64,000 nucleotides of DNA from Streptomyces sp. ISL-1 (GTDB lineage: Bacteria; Actinomycetota; Actinomycetes; Streptomycetales; Streptomycetaceae), in the NCBI RefSeq assembly GCF_018614585.1, contig NZ_JAGGOI010000026.1:22726-86725 (forward strand). The letters are read 5' to 3'. The notes beneath the pieces are model-generated. The model did not search any database, was not told the origin of the DNA, and saw only the letters and a list, made by a program, of their open reading frames with translations. The translations under genes were made by a program, and so were the position numbers. Position 1 is the stretch's first letter; each line of letters opens with the position of its first letter. Below, piece by piece: positions 7,352 through 15,934 of this stretch.

Positions 7352-8434
7352 GTGATCACCACAACAGGCCTGACCAAGGTCTATGAGTCGCGAGGCCGCA
7401 AGGTCACCGCCCTGGACGGTGTCGACCTGCACGTCCGTGAGGGCGAGGTCTTCGGAGTCATCGGCCAGAGCGGCGCCGGAAAGTCCTCGCTCATCCGCTG
7501 CGTCAATCTGCTGGAGCGTCCCACCTCCGGCACCGTGACCGTCGCCGGCCAGGACCTCACCGCACTGGCTGGTCGCGGCCGGCGCGCCACCAAGGAACTG
7601 CGCGAGGCGCGCAGCCGCGTCGGCATGGTCTTCCAGCACTTCAACCTGCTGTCCTCGCGCACCGTCGAGGACAACGTCGAACTGCCCCTGGAGATCCTCG
7701 GGATCTCGGGCGCCGAGCGCTCGCGCAAGGCCCTGGAGCTCCTCGACCTGGTGGGCCTCGCGGACAAGGCCAAGGCGTACCCCGCACAGCTCTCCGGCGG
7801 CCAGAAGCAGCGCGTCGGCATCGCCCGGGCGCTCGCCGGCGACCCCAAGGTGCTGCTGTCCGACGAGGCGACGAGCGCCCTGGACCCCGAGACCACCCGC
7901 TCGATCCTCCAGCTGCTGCGCGACCTCAACCAGCAGCTCGGACTGACCGTTCTGCTCATTACGCACGAGATGGACGTCGTCAAGACGATCTGCGACTCGG
8001 CGGCCCTGATGAAGAAGGGGAAGATCATCGAATCCGGCACGGTGAGCGGACTGCTCGCGACCCCCGGCTCCGAACTGGCGCGGGAGCTGTTCCCGGTGGA
8101 CGGCGAGGCCTCCGGGCCCGAGAGCACGGTCATCGACGTCACTTTCCACGGCGAGGCCGCCACGCAGCCGGTGATCTCCCAGCTCTCGCGCACGTACAAC
8201 ATCGACATCTCGATCCTCGGCGCCGCGATGGACACCGTCGCCGGCAAGCAGATCGGCCGGATGCGCATCGAGCTCCCGGGCCGGTACGAGGACAACGTCG
8301 TCCCGGTCGGCTTCCTGCGCGAGCAGGGCCTTCAGATCGACATCGTGGACCCCGATGAGGCTGCCGCCCCCGCCGAGCCGGTCGCCCTCCCCGCGCAGGG
8401 CGGCGCCGCGCTGCTCGAGGAAGGTGCCAAGTGA
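7352..8434 (+). CDS. metN: Methionine ABC transporter ATP-binding protein
   Basis: The ATPase of the MetNIQ importer for methionine. About 360 aa. Walker A GQSGAGKSS (residues 38-46), signature LSGGQKQRVGIARAL, Walker B VLLSDEATSALDP and the H-loop ITHEMD are intact. The C-terminal 100 residues form a NIL domain (from about STVIDVTFHG), which in this family binds methionine and inhibits transport. I start at GTG 7352 (MITTTGLTKVY) with GGAAA 5 nt upstream; GTG 7337 is an alternative. It overlaps metI by 4 nt (GTGA). Confidence 0.93.
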   Translation: MITTTGLTKVYESRGRKVTALDGVDLHVREGEVFGVIGQSGAGKSSLIRCVNLLERPTSGTVTVAGQDLTALAGRGRRATKELREARSRVGMVFQHFNLLSSRTVEDNVELPLEILGISGAERSRKALELLDLVGLADKAKAYPAQLSGGQKQRVGIARALAGDPKVLLSDEATSALDPETTRSILQLLRDLNQQLGLTVLLITHEMDVVKTICDSAALMKKGKIIESGTVSGLLATPGSELARELFPVDGEASGPESTVIDVTFHGEAATQPVISQLSRTYNIDISILGAAMDTVAGKQIGRMRIELPGRYEDNVVPVGFLREQGLQIDIVDPDEAAAPAEPVALPAQGGAALLEEGAK

Positions 8435-9102
8435 CCTGGTCGGAGATGCAGCCGCTGCTGAGCCAGGGCACCCTCGACACCCTCTACATGGTGCTGTGGT
8501 CCACCCTCGTCACCGTCGCCGGCGGACTGCCGCTCGGTGTGCTGCTCGTCCTGACCGACAAGGGCGGGCTGCTGCAGAACACCCCGGTGAACAAGGTCGT
8601 CGGCGTGATCGTGAACATCGGCCGCTCGCTGCCGTTCATCATCCTGCTGATCGCCCTGATCCCCTTCACCACGCTGGTCGTCGGCACCTTCATCGGGCCC
8701 ACCGCGATGATCGTGCCACTCGCCGTCGGCGCCATTCCGTTCTTCGCGCGGCTTGTCGAGACGGCGATCCGCGAGGTCGACCACGGACTGGTCGAGGCCG
8801 TCCAGTCGATGGGCGGCTCCATTGCGACGATCGTCCGCAAGGTGCTGCTGCCGCAGGCCCTGCCCTCGCTCGTCTCCGCCGTCACTACCACGGTGATCGT
8901 GCTCGTCGGCTACTCGGCGATGGCCGGCGCGGTCGGCGGCGAGGGGCTCGGATCCAAGGCCGTCACCTACGGATTCCAGCGCTTCGAGACCCAGTTCATG
9001 CTCATCACGGTCGTCATCCTGGTCGGCATGGTCACCGCCGTGCAGCTCGTCGGTGACGGCGCCGTTCGACTCCTGGCGCGCCGGGGCCGTACCGCTTCCT
9101 GA
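8431..9102 (+). CDS. metI: Methionine ABC transporter permease
   Basis: The membrane subunit of the methionine importer, 223 aa with about five membrane segments. The coupling helix carries the EAA-type motif (LVEAVQSMGGSIATIVRKVL), which docks on MetN. The GTG start overlaps the metN stop (GTGA), and metQ follows after 70 nt. Gene order N-I-Q is the standard operon. Confidence 0.93.
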   Translation: MTWSEMQPLLSQGTLDTLYMVLWSTLVTVAGGLPLGVLLVLTDKGGLLQNTPVNKVVGVIVNIGRSLPFIILLIALIPFTTLVVGTFIGPTAMIVPLAVGAIPFFARLVETAIREVDHGLVEAVQSMGGSIATIVRKVLLPQALPSLVSAVTTTVIVLVGYSAMAGAVGGEGLGSKAVTYGFQRFETQFMLITVVILVGMVTAVQLVGDGAVRLLARRGRTAS

Positions 9103-9172
9103 AACCTCGTCCCGCACAGCCCGCACTCCTTGTCCGGGCGCTGTTCCGCTCCACCAGAAAGAGGCACTCTTC

Positions 9173-10033
9173 GTGCGTAAGAACATCAAGCTCACCGCTG
9201 CCGCCGCCGCTGCCGCCGCTCTCTCCCTCGGCCTCACCGCCTGCGGTACTGCGTCCGACCCGGCCGCCAAGTCCGACTCCGGCGCCAAGGCCGACGAGTC
9301 CAAGGCGCTGGTCGTCGCCGCGTCGCCGACGCCGCACGCCGACATCCTGGGCTACATCAAGGACAACCTGGCGAAGAAGGCCGGACTGAACCTCGAGGTC
9401 AAGGAGTTCACGGACTACGTCCTGCCGAACACCGCCACCGACAACGGCCAGGTCGACGCCAACTTCTTCCAGCACAAGCCGTACCTGGACGACTTCAACA
9501 AGAAGAACAAGACCCACATCGTCCCGGTCGTCAACGTGCACCTGGAGCCCCTGGGCCTCTACTCCAAGAAGTCCAAGGACATCAAGGAGATCAAGGCCGG
9601 CCAGACCGTCGCCGTCCCGAACGACACCACCAACGAGGGCCGCGCGCTGAAGCTGCTCGCGGACAACGGCCTGATCACCCTCAAGGACGGCGCGGGCACC
9701 GACGCCAAGCTCTCCGACATCAAGGACAGCAAGGGCCTGAAGTTCAAGGAGTTGGAGGCCGCCACGCTGCCCCGCGCCCTGAACGACGTCGACGCCGCGG
9801 TCATCAACGGCAATTACGCCATCGAGGCCGACCTCAAGCCCGCCCGGGACTCCCTGGCACTGGAGAAGGCGGACGGCAACCCGTACGCCAACTTCCTCGC
9901 CGTCAAGGAGGGCAACGAGAAGGACGCCCGCGTCGAGAAGCTCGCGAAGCTCCTCAACTCCCCCGAGGTGAAGAAGTTCATCGACGACAAGTACGCCGGC
10001 TCCATCGTCTCGGCCTTCGGCCCCGTCAAGTAG
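9173..10033 (+). CDS. metQ: Methionine-binding lipoprotein (NlpA family)
   Basis: The extracellular methionine-binding subunit, 286 aa. A lipoprotein signal is clear: basic start MRKNIK, an Ala-rich stretch, then the lipobox LTAC, so it is lipid-anchored outside the membrane. The NlpA fold follows with typical segments such as NTATDNGQVDANFFQHKPYL. The GTG at 9173 has AAAGAGG 8 nt upstream; upstream in-frame codons read over the end of metI. A 13-bp hairpin terminator ends the operon. Confidence 0.93.
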   Translation: MRKNIKLTAAAAAAAALSLGLTACGTASDPAAKSDSGAKADESKALVVAASPTPHADILGYIKDNLAKKAGLNLEVKEFTDYVLPNTATDNGQVDANFFQHKPYLDDFNKKNKTHIVPVVNVHLEPLGLYSKKSKDIKEIKAGQTVAVPNDTTNEGRALKLLADNGLITLKDGAGTDAKLSDIKDSKGLKFKELEAATLPRALNDVDAAVINGNYAIEADLKPARDSLALEKADGNPYANFLAVKEGNEKDARVEKLAKLLNSPEVKKFIDDKYAGSIVSAFGPVK

Positions 10034-10054
10034 CCCTCGCCGCAAGCCCCTTGA

Positions 10055-10095
10055 ACGAGGCCCCGCGTACCGCCCTCCGGTGCGCGGGGCCTCGT
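10055..10095 (+). terminator. metNIQ terminator hairpin
   Basis: A perfect 13-bp stem (ACGAGGCCCCGCG, 10055-10067, with 10083-10095) and a 15-nt loop, 22 nt after the metQ stop. There is no T run, as is common in Streptomyces. Confidence 0.75.
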
Positions 10096-10192
10096 CGCAG
10101 GCCCACCCGGCCATGCACATCCGCCACCCGATGCTGCATGCTGTGCCTTTACGGCTACGACCCTTACGACGGTCTTCGGCATGGAGCTGCGC

Positions 10193-10831
10193 ATGACTAC
10201 CACCTTCCCGGACGTGTCCATCAGCACGGAGCGGTTGGTGCTGCGCCCCTTCGAGGAAGCCGATGTCCCGGCGCACACCGAGATGATGAACGACGAACAG
10301 GTCACCGCCTGGACCTCGGTGCCGCAGCCGTACACCGCCGCCGACGCCGAGGAGTGGGTCCGCAGTATCGCTCCTGCTGAGCGCGCGGAAGGCCGTGGAA
10401 TCGTGCTGGCCGTCACCGAGTTCCTCACCCAGCGGCTCGTCGGCACCGTGCATCTGCAGAACACCAACTGGCGCACGCTCGCCACCGAGGCCGCGTACGT
10501 CACCGCCCCCTGGGCGCGCGGTGAGGGCTACGCCACCGAATCGGTGCTGGCCGTCGCCCAGTGGCTGTTCCGCGACCAGAAGTTCGAGCGCCTGGAAATC
10601 CGCACGGCCGCTGACAACACCGCCTCCCAGCAGGTCGCGCAGAAGATCGGCTGCATCAGCGAGGGCGTCCTGCGCAATGCCTGGATAGCCCGTACGCAGA
10701 CGGAGGACGGCAGCTGGGCCGACATCCGCACCGATCTGATCGTCTGGAGCCTGCTGCCCGAGGACCTCGAGGGCGTCGCCGAGCAGATGGCGGATGCGGG
10801 GGGCTACGCCTCCTTCACCGACTGGAACTGA
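10193..10831 (+). CDS. GNAT N-acetyltransferase, RimJ/RimL type
   Basis: A 212-aa acetyltransferase. The start STERLVLRPFEEADV is typical of the RimJ/RimL subgroup, and motif A appears as YVTAPWARGEGYATESVL. The later RLEIRTAADNTASQQVAQKI segment is also typical. GGAG at 10183-10186 favours the ATG at 10193 over 10181. The substrate could be a protein N-terminus or a small molecule. It stands alone between the metNIQ terminator and cobL. Confidence 0.82.
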   Translation: MTTTFPDVSISTERLVLRPFEEADVPAHTEMMNDEQVTAWTSVPQPYTAADAEEWVRSIAPAERAEGRGIVLAVTEFLTQRLVGTVHLQNTNWRTLATEAAYVTAPWARGEGYATESVLAVAQWLFRDQKFERLEIRTAADNTASQQVAQKIGCISEGVLRNAWIARTQTEDGSWADIRTDLIVWSLLPEDLEGVAEQMADAGGYASFTDWN

Positions 10832-10935
10832 CGGCAGCCGGTCGGGGCCGGCCACCGCCGCGCCAGGTACTCTCACCGTGCCCGCACTCATACGGGGCTG
10901 CCCCGACCTGCGACAACACCAGGAGACTGACGACG

Positions 10936-12225
10936 ATGGCCGACCGGGTCACGGTGATCGGCTGGGACGGTTCGCCGCTCACAGCCGCGGCCAGGTCCGC
11001 CCTGGCCGCCGCCACCCTGGTGGCAGGGGCGGCCCACCACCTGGCGCTGCCCGAGGTGCCGAAGGGCGCCGAGCGCATCCGGCTCGGCAGTGTCGACCTC
11101 GCCGCCCGCCGGATCGCGGGCCACCGTGGCAGCGCCGTAGTCCTCGCCGACGGCGACCCCGGCTTGTTCGGCGTAGTGCGCACCCTGCGCGCCCCGGAGC
11201 ACGGCCTGGAGGTAGAGGTCGTACCGGCCGTCTCGTCCGTCGCCACTGCCTTCGCCCGGGCGGGCATGCCGTGGGACGACGCCCAGATCGTTGTCGCCCA
11301 CGGCCGTACGCTGCGCCGCGCCGTCAATGTCTGCCGGGCGCACCCCAAGGTCGCCGTCCTCACCTCCCCGGGCGCCGGGCCCGCCGAGCTCGCCCTGCTC
11401 CTCGAAGGCGTGCACCGCACCTTCGTCATCTGCGAGGAACTCGGCACGGAGCGTGAGCGGGTCACCGTCCTCACCTCCGACAAGGTCGCCGACCACGTCT
11501 GGCGCGACCCGAATGTCGTGATCGTCATCGGCGGCGCGGTGACCGCCGCGGTGCCCGGCGGGGGCTGGATCGCGGGTCGCGAACCCGGCTATCCGCCCGC
11601 GGCGCGCGGCTGGGCACTGCCCTCCGAGGTGTACGGACATTCGTACGAAGGCCCCGGCGAAGGTCCCGGCGAAGGCGTGGCACAAGGCTTCGGCAAAGGC
11701 CTCGGACGGGGCGTCGGCGAAGGCGAGTCGCTGCAATTGCGCGCCGCCCAACTGGCCCGGCTCGGCCCCCGCATCGGTGACCTGGTGTGGGACATCGGCT
11801 CCGGCAGCGGCGCGCTCGCGGCGCAGGCGGCCCGCTTCGGCGCCGCCGTCATCGCCGTCGACGCGGACCCGGCAGCCTGCGGTCGTACCGACGCCACGGC
11901 CCGGCAGTCGGGAGTCCAGCTCCAGGTCGTCCAGGGACGCGCGCCGCATGTGCTGGAGCGGCTGCCCGAACCGGATGTCGTACGGATCGGAGGCGGGGGG
12001 GTACCGGTGGTGACCGCCTGCGCCGACCGGCGCCCGCAGCGCATCGTGACCCATGCCTCCACCCGGGACGACGCCGAGGCGATCGGCGCGGCACTGGCCG
12101 CGGGCGGCTACGCGGTCGAGTGCGCCCTGCTGCAATCCGTCGAACTGGACACCGAGGACTGGTCGGAGCGTGAGCGTTCCGTCGTCTTTCTGCTCTCCGG
12201 CAGGCGCCTGGACCGCGCCCCCTGA
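10936..12225 (+). CDS. cobL: Precorrin-6Y C5,15-methyltransferase (CbiE-CbiT fusion)
   Basis: Catalyses two SAM-dependent methylations (C5 and C15) and the decarboxylation of precorrin-6Y/7 in cobalamin synthesis. 429 aa. Residues about 1-200 are the CbiE tetrapyrrole methylase (TVIGWDGSPL, then VLADGDPGLFG). Residues about 260-429 are the CbiT Rossmann methyltransferase with VWDIGSGSGALAAQAARFG as the SAM loop. A Gly/Glu-rich linker of about 30 residues joins them. AGGAG lies about 10 nt before the ATG. It is followed by a 22-bp palindrome and then the cobT region. Confidence 0.9.
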   Translation: MADRVTVIGWDGSPLTAAARSALAAATLVAGAAHHLALPEVPKGAERIRLGSVDLAARRIAGHRGSAVVLADGDPGLFGVVRTLRAPEHGLEVEVVPAVSSVATAFARAGMPWDDAQIVVAHGRTLRRAVNVCRAHPKVAVLTSPGAGPAELALLLEGVHRTFVICEELGTERERVTVLTSDKVADHVWRDPNVVIVIGGAVTAAVPGGGWIAGREPGYPPAARGWALPSEVYGHSYEGPGEGPGEGVAQGFGKGLGRGVGEGESLQLRAAQLARLGPRIGDLVWDIGSGSGALAAQAARFGAAVIAVDADPAACGRTDATARQSGVQLQVVQGRAPHVLERLPEPDVVRIGGGGVPVVTACADRRPQRIVTHASTRDDAEAIGAALAAGGYAVECALLQSVELDTEDWSERERSVVFLLSGRRLDRAP

Positions 12226-12253
12226 CCCCGCGCCGCGCGGCGCGGGGTAGGCT
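12222..12253 (+). promoter_or_regulatory. Possible cobT promoter with a palindromic 20-bp spacer
   Basis: CTGACC (12222-12227) resembles a -35 box and TAGGCT (12248-12253) is a good -10 box. The 20 bp between them are almost the whole of a perfect palindrome. Long palindromic spacers are a mark of MerR-type control, but the same palindrome may simply be the cobL terminator. Confidence 0.35.
12226..12247. terminator. 22-bp perfect palindrome right after cobL
   Basis: CCCCGCGCCGC followed by its exact complement, starting at the base after the cobL TGA. As RNA it would be a 9-bp stem with a GCGC loop. Confidence 0.55.
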
Positions 12254-12557
12254 GGCCGATCGTTGTACCGCACCCGGTCGTTCGTCGCTTCGTTCGTCAA
12301 TGTCCGGAAAAAGGGGGCGCTTTGGCTCCCATTTGTGGTACGTCGGAGCCGGGGGAAGCGCAACGTGGCGCAGCCCACAGCGAACCGTGGCGGATCTCCG
12401 TGCCGCGGTGGTGAACGGCCGCGAGAATGCTTGGGGTCCGTGGGTCATCGTGCCGCTCGGCGCACACGCTCGTTCTTGTTGACGGGCGTCAGGTGTGCCG
12501 CGATCGGGCGTCCCGGGCGATGGGCGAAGGAGCACAAGCGATGGGCGAGGGGTACGC
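12254..12557. other. Region between cobL and cobT
   Basis: About 300 bp. It holds a 60-codon reading frame (12300-12482) and a 13-codon frame (12520-12561) that overlaps the cobT start. I saw no B12-box or other cobalamin riboswitch core by eye. Confidence 0.4.
12300..12482 (+). CDS. Hypothetical 60-aa protein (uncertain)
   Basis: Codes for 60 residues beginning MSGKRGRFGSHLWYVGAGG and containing ENAWGPWVIVPLG. The composition (Trp, Gly, aromatic residues) is unlike random frames here, and its middle third uses G or C at the third base, as real genes do. There is no ribosome site before the ATG, and the first codons are A-rich for this genome. It would share a transcript with cobT. It could be chance. 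Confidence 0.3.
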   Translation: MSGKRGRFGSHLWYVGAGGSATWRSPQRTVADLRAAVVNGRENAWGPWVIVPLGAHARSC

Positions 12558-12561
12558 ATGA
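12520..12561 (+). CDS. Possible 13-codon upstream peptide overlapping cobT
   Basis: ATG at 12520 opens a frame MGEGAQAMGEGYA whose TGA (12559-12561) overlaps the cobT ATG as ATGA. The internal ATG at 12541 has AAGGAG 8 nt upstream. The arrangement would allow coupling of cobT translation to the short frame. Confidence 0.25.
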   Translation: MGEGAQAMGEGYA

Positions 12562-15500
12562 CTGACACCGGCCAGATCCCGGGCGAGGGGCTGCCGGAGA
12601 ACGCAGGCATGGTGGCGCAGCCGGGCATCCCCGCTCCGGGCGCGTACACCTACCTCGAACCCTCCGAGAACGGTCCGGAAGAAGACGATCTGCTGCTGAT
12701 GCCGGGGGCGCAGGGAGCGTGGAGCGACCCGCAGCCGGCGCAGCCCGTACAGCAGGGCCCCGTTGGGCTCGGGCATGGCGGTCAGGCTCCGGTGGCGATG
12801 CCGGCGCCGGTCGCTCAGGCTCCTGGGCCTCCTGGGGCGGAGTATGTCGCTGCTGAGTACCACGCTTCCGGGCAATTCGTTCCTGAACACGCCGTCTCTG
12901 GACACCACGGGTCCGGGGCCTTCGTCTCCGAATCCCATGCCGAGGTGCCCGCGCAGGTGCAGGCGCCTGTGGCCCAGGAGTTCGCAGCTCCCGGTTTCGC
13001 CGCGCCCGCCTTCGCGCAGGAGCAGTTCGCTCCGGCGCAGGAGCCCGTCGCCGAGCCGGTCGCGCCCGTCCACGACGTGAACGAGGCCGGCGCGCACGAG
13101 TCAGGCGCGCACGAGGCCGGGGGCCGTCACTCCGGCTCCGTCGACCTCAGTGCCGTACGGGTCCCGGCTGAGGCGTCGGCCGCGCCGACGCCTCAGCCAA
13201 CGCGACGCCCGCTGCACATGGGCCCGCCGATGCCCGACAGCACCGGCGGCGTGGTGCGCTCTCTCGCGGACCGCGGTCCTGCGGGTACGACGCCGCCGCA
13301 CGCCATGCGCGTTCACACCCCCGGGCCGCCCACATCGGGCCTGGAGTACCTCGACATTCCGCGCGACGAAGCGGGCGCCGTGCTGCCCGGGCCGCAGCTG
13401 GGCGAGATCCCGCCGCAGGCCGGGACCCCCTGGGACCCGCAGCCTCCGCAGTTCCAGACGCCGCCTTCCGTACCAGCAGAAACGGTCGTCCCAGAGTCCG
13501 CGTCGGTCGCTCCAGTCGCACTGGTCACACCTGAAGCGCCAGTCACTCCGGAAGCCGCCGCGGTAGCTGCCCCGGCACCCGAGCCGCAGCCGGAGGCTGA
13601 GCCGGGAGAGTCTGCCCCTGCCGGGCAGTTCGTCCCCGGCGAGGGATCGCTCCCCAGCCCCCACCTGACGCCGACGCCGGTAGCCGTGCTGGTCGAGCCG
13701 GAGCCCGCGCCGGAAGCGGTGCCGGAGCCCGCAGCGGTGCCCGAGCCCGTACAGCCCGTACAGGAAGTGGCGGCAGCGGTCGCCGAGCCCGAGCCCGCGC
13801 CCGAAGCCGTCGCGCCCGAGCCGGTGCCTCCGGCCGTCGCGCCCGAGCCGGCCGCGTCCGTACATGTGCCCGCGCCACGCCACGGCGGCTCGGAGCCGCT
13901 CGCTGAGCCCACCGCCGAGCCGGCTGCGGAGGCCGAACCTGTCGTAACTCCCCAAATCGCCGAGGTCGTCGAGGTCGCCGAGGAGGCAGTCGTGGCCGAA
14001 GTCTCCGCGCCGGAAGCCGAACCGGAGCCCGAGCCCGAGCCGCTCGCGGTCGACGGGGCGCCCGCACCCGGTTACGACGACGCCGAACGCGAAGCCGTAC
14101 TCCGCGTCATGCGCGAGCGCCGGGACATCCGTAACGGCTTCCGCAGCGACCCCATCCCGCACGACGTGCTGCTCCGCGTCCTCGAGGCCGCCCACACGGC
14201 TCCCAGCGTCGGCCACTCGCAGCCCTGGGACTTCGTCGTCATCCGCTCCGCCGAGACCCGGCGCACGATGCACGAGCTCGCGCAACGTCAGCGAGAGGCG
14301 TACGCCAAGTCGCTGCCGAAGGGCCGGGCGAAGCAGTTCAAGGAACTGAAGATCGACGCGATCCTCGACACCCCGGTGAACATCGTGGTCACCGCCGATC
14401 CGACGCGGGGCGGCCGCCACACGCTGGGCCGGCACACCCAGCCGCAGATGGCCCCGTACTCCTCCGCACTCGCCGTCGAGAACCTGTGGCTCGCCGCCCG
14501 CGCCGAAGGCCTCGGCGTCGGCTGGGTCAGCTTCTTCGACGAGCGTGAGATGGTGCGTGCGCTGGGGCTGCCGGAGCACCTCGAGGCAGTGGCGTATCTC
14601 TGCGTGGGTTACGTCGACGAGTTCCCCGAGGAGCCCGAGCTGATGCAGGCGGGCTGGTCCAAGCGCCGTCCGCTGTCGTGGGTCGTCCACGAGGAGACGT
14701 ACGGCCGGCGCGCGCTGCCCGGTGAGGAGCCGCACGATCTGCTCCAGGAGACCGTGTCCAACATCCGCCCGCTGGACGCGAAGGCGCTCGGCGAAGCGTG
14801 GGAACGGCAGAAGCGGATGACCAAGCCGGCGGGCGCGCTCGGCATGCTGGAGATCATCTCCGCGCAGCTGAGCGGTCTGTCCCGGATGTGCCCGCCGCCG
14901 ATCCCGGAGCCCGCAGCTGTCGCGATCTTCGCGGGCGACCACGGGGTGCACGCGCAGGGGGTCACATCGTGGCCGCAGGAGGTGACGGCCCAGATGGTGG
15001 CCAACTTCCTCGGCGGGGGCGCGGTCTGCAACGCGTTCGCCAATCAGGTGGGCGCGGAGGTCTGCGTGATCGACGTGGGTGTGGCCGGAGACCTGCCCGC
15101 CACACCGGGCCTGCTGCCGCGCAAGGTCCGCGCGGGTACGGCGGACTTCACAACCGGCGCCGCGCTGACCCGCGAGGAGGTCCTCTCGGCGATCGAGGTC
15201 GGCATCGAGACGGCGCGGGACCTCGTGGCGGCAGGCAACAAGGCGCTGCTGACCGGTGAGATGGGCATCGCGAACACCACGGTGTCGGCGGCGTTGATCT
15301 CCGTCTACACCGGCATGGACCCGGGCGAGGTCACCGGCCGCGGCACGGGCATCAACGACGAGATGCACGCGCGCAAGGTCGACGTGGTGCGACGCGCGCT
15401 GCAGCTTCACGCGCCGGACGCGGCGGACGCGGTCGGCGTCCTGTCCATGGTCGGTGGCCTGGAGCACGCGGCGCTGGTCGGCTTCATTCTGGGCGGCGCG

Positions 15501-15788
15501 TCGCTGCGTACGCCGGTGGTGCTGGACGGCGTTTCGGCGGGCGCGGCCGCGCTGGTCGCCCGCGCGATCGCCCCCGAGGCGCTGGCGGCCTGCATCGCGG
15601 GCCACCGCAGCGCCGAGCCCGGCCATGTGGCAGCCCTCAACAAGCTGGGCCTGCGCCCGCTGGTCGACCTGGACCTGCGGCTGGGCGAGGGCACGGGCGC
15701 CCTGCTGGCGCTGCCGGTGGTGCAGAGCGCGGCGAGGGCGATGCACGAGGTGGCGACGTTCGACTCGGCGGGCGTGACGGAGAAGTAG
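12558..15788 (+). CDS. cobT: BluB-CobT fusion: DMB synthase plus nicotinate-nucleotide:DMB phosphoribosyltransferase
   Basis: 1076 aa in three parts. Residues 1 to about 505 are low-complexity, rich in Pro, Ala, Glu and Val, with no fold visible. About 508-724 match BluB, the flavin nitroreductase-like enzyme that makes 5,6-dimethylbenzimidazole from FMN (RRDIRNGFRSDPIP, AHTAPSVGHSQPWDFVVIRS). About 725-1076 match CobT, which joins that base to ribose-5-phosphate from nicotinate mononucleotide (AIFAGDHGVHAQGV, GEMGIANTTVSAAL, catalytic-Glu motif GEGTGALLALP). So one chain both makes and activates the lower ligand of B12. The start at 12558 has GAGGGG 5 nt upstream. Confidence 0.9.
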   Translation: MTDTGQIPGEGLPENAGMVAQPGIPAPGAYTYLEPSENGPEEDDLLLMPGAQGAWSDPQPAQPVQQGPVGLGHGGQAPVAMPAPVAQAPGPPGAEYVAAEYHASGQFVPEHAVSGHHGSGAFVSESHAEVPAQVQAPVAQEFAAPGFAAPAFAQEQFAPAQEPVAEPVAPVHDVNEAGAHESGAHEAGGRHSGSVDLSAVRVPAEASAAPTPQPTRRPLHMGPPMPDSTGGVVRSLADRGPAGTTPPHAMRVHTPGPPTSGLEYLDIPRDEAGAVLPGPQLGEIPPQAGTPWDPQPPQFQTPPSVPAETVVPESASVAPVALVTPEAPVTPEAAAVAAPAPEPQPEAEPGESAPAGQFVPGEGSLPSPHLTPTPVAVLVEPEPAPEAVPEPAAVPEPVQPVQEVAAAVAEPEPAPEAVAPEPVPPAVAPEPAASVHVPAPRHGGSEPLAEPTAEPAAEAEPVVTPQIAEVVEVAEEAVVAEVSAPEAEPEPEPEPLAVDGAPAPGYDDAEREAVLRVMRERRDIRNGFRSDPIPHDVLLRVLEAAHTAPSVGHSQPWDFVVIRSAETRRTMHELAQRQREAYAKSLPKGRAKQFKELKIDAILDTPVNIVVTADPTRGGRHTLGRHTQPQMAPYSSALAVENLWLAARAEGLGVGWVSFFDEREMVRALGLPEHLEAVAYLCVGYVDEFPEEPELMQAGWSKRRPLSWVVHEETYGRRALPGEEPHDLLQETVSNIRPLDAKALGEAWERQKRMTKPAGALGMLEIISAQLSGLSRMCPPPIPEPAAVAIFAGDHGVHAQGVTSWPQEVTAQMVANFLGGGAVCNAFANQVGAEVCVIDVGVAGDLPATPGLLPRKVRAGTADFTTGAALTREEVLSAIEVGIETARDLVAAGNKALLTGEMGIANTTVSAALISVYTGMDPGEVTGRGTGINDEMHARKVDVVRRALQLHAPDAADAVGVLSMVGGLEHAALVGFILGGASLRTPVVLDGVSAGAAALVARAIAPEALAACIAGHRSAEPGHVAALNKLGLRPLVDLDLRLGEGTGALLALPVVQSAARAMHEVATFDSAGVTEK

Positions 15789-15796
15789 CGCGGCGT

Positions 15797-15827
15797 GGGC
15801 GTTGGGGGCACGGTGCCCTCAACGCCC
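15797..15827 (+). terminator. Hairpin after cobT
   Basis: A 12-13 bp stem with one G-U pair (GGGCGTTGGGGG paired with CCCTCAACGCCC) and a short loop, 8 nt after the stop codon. No T run. Confidence 0.65.
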
Positions 15828-15934
15828 CCGGCCCGTAAGGTGGACGCCGGGACTTCGCACCCCACCCCACCAGCCGCTTCACCGCCGCAGCGGCTCCGTA
15901 CACGCACCACCCCGCCCGAGGAGCCCGCACCGTC

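Noticed and set aside
12248..12557. Cobalamin riboswitch upstream of cobT
   Set aside because: No B12-box-like sequence or long conserved core was seen.
13101..15746. 881-codon minus-strand frame opposite cobT
   Set aside because: Antisense shadow of an obvious BluB-CobT gene; Arg/Gly/Leu low-complexity.
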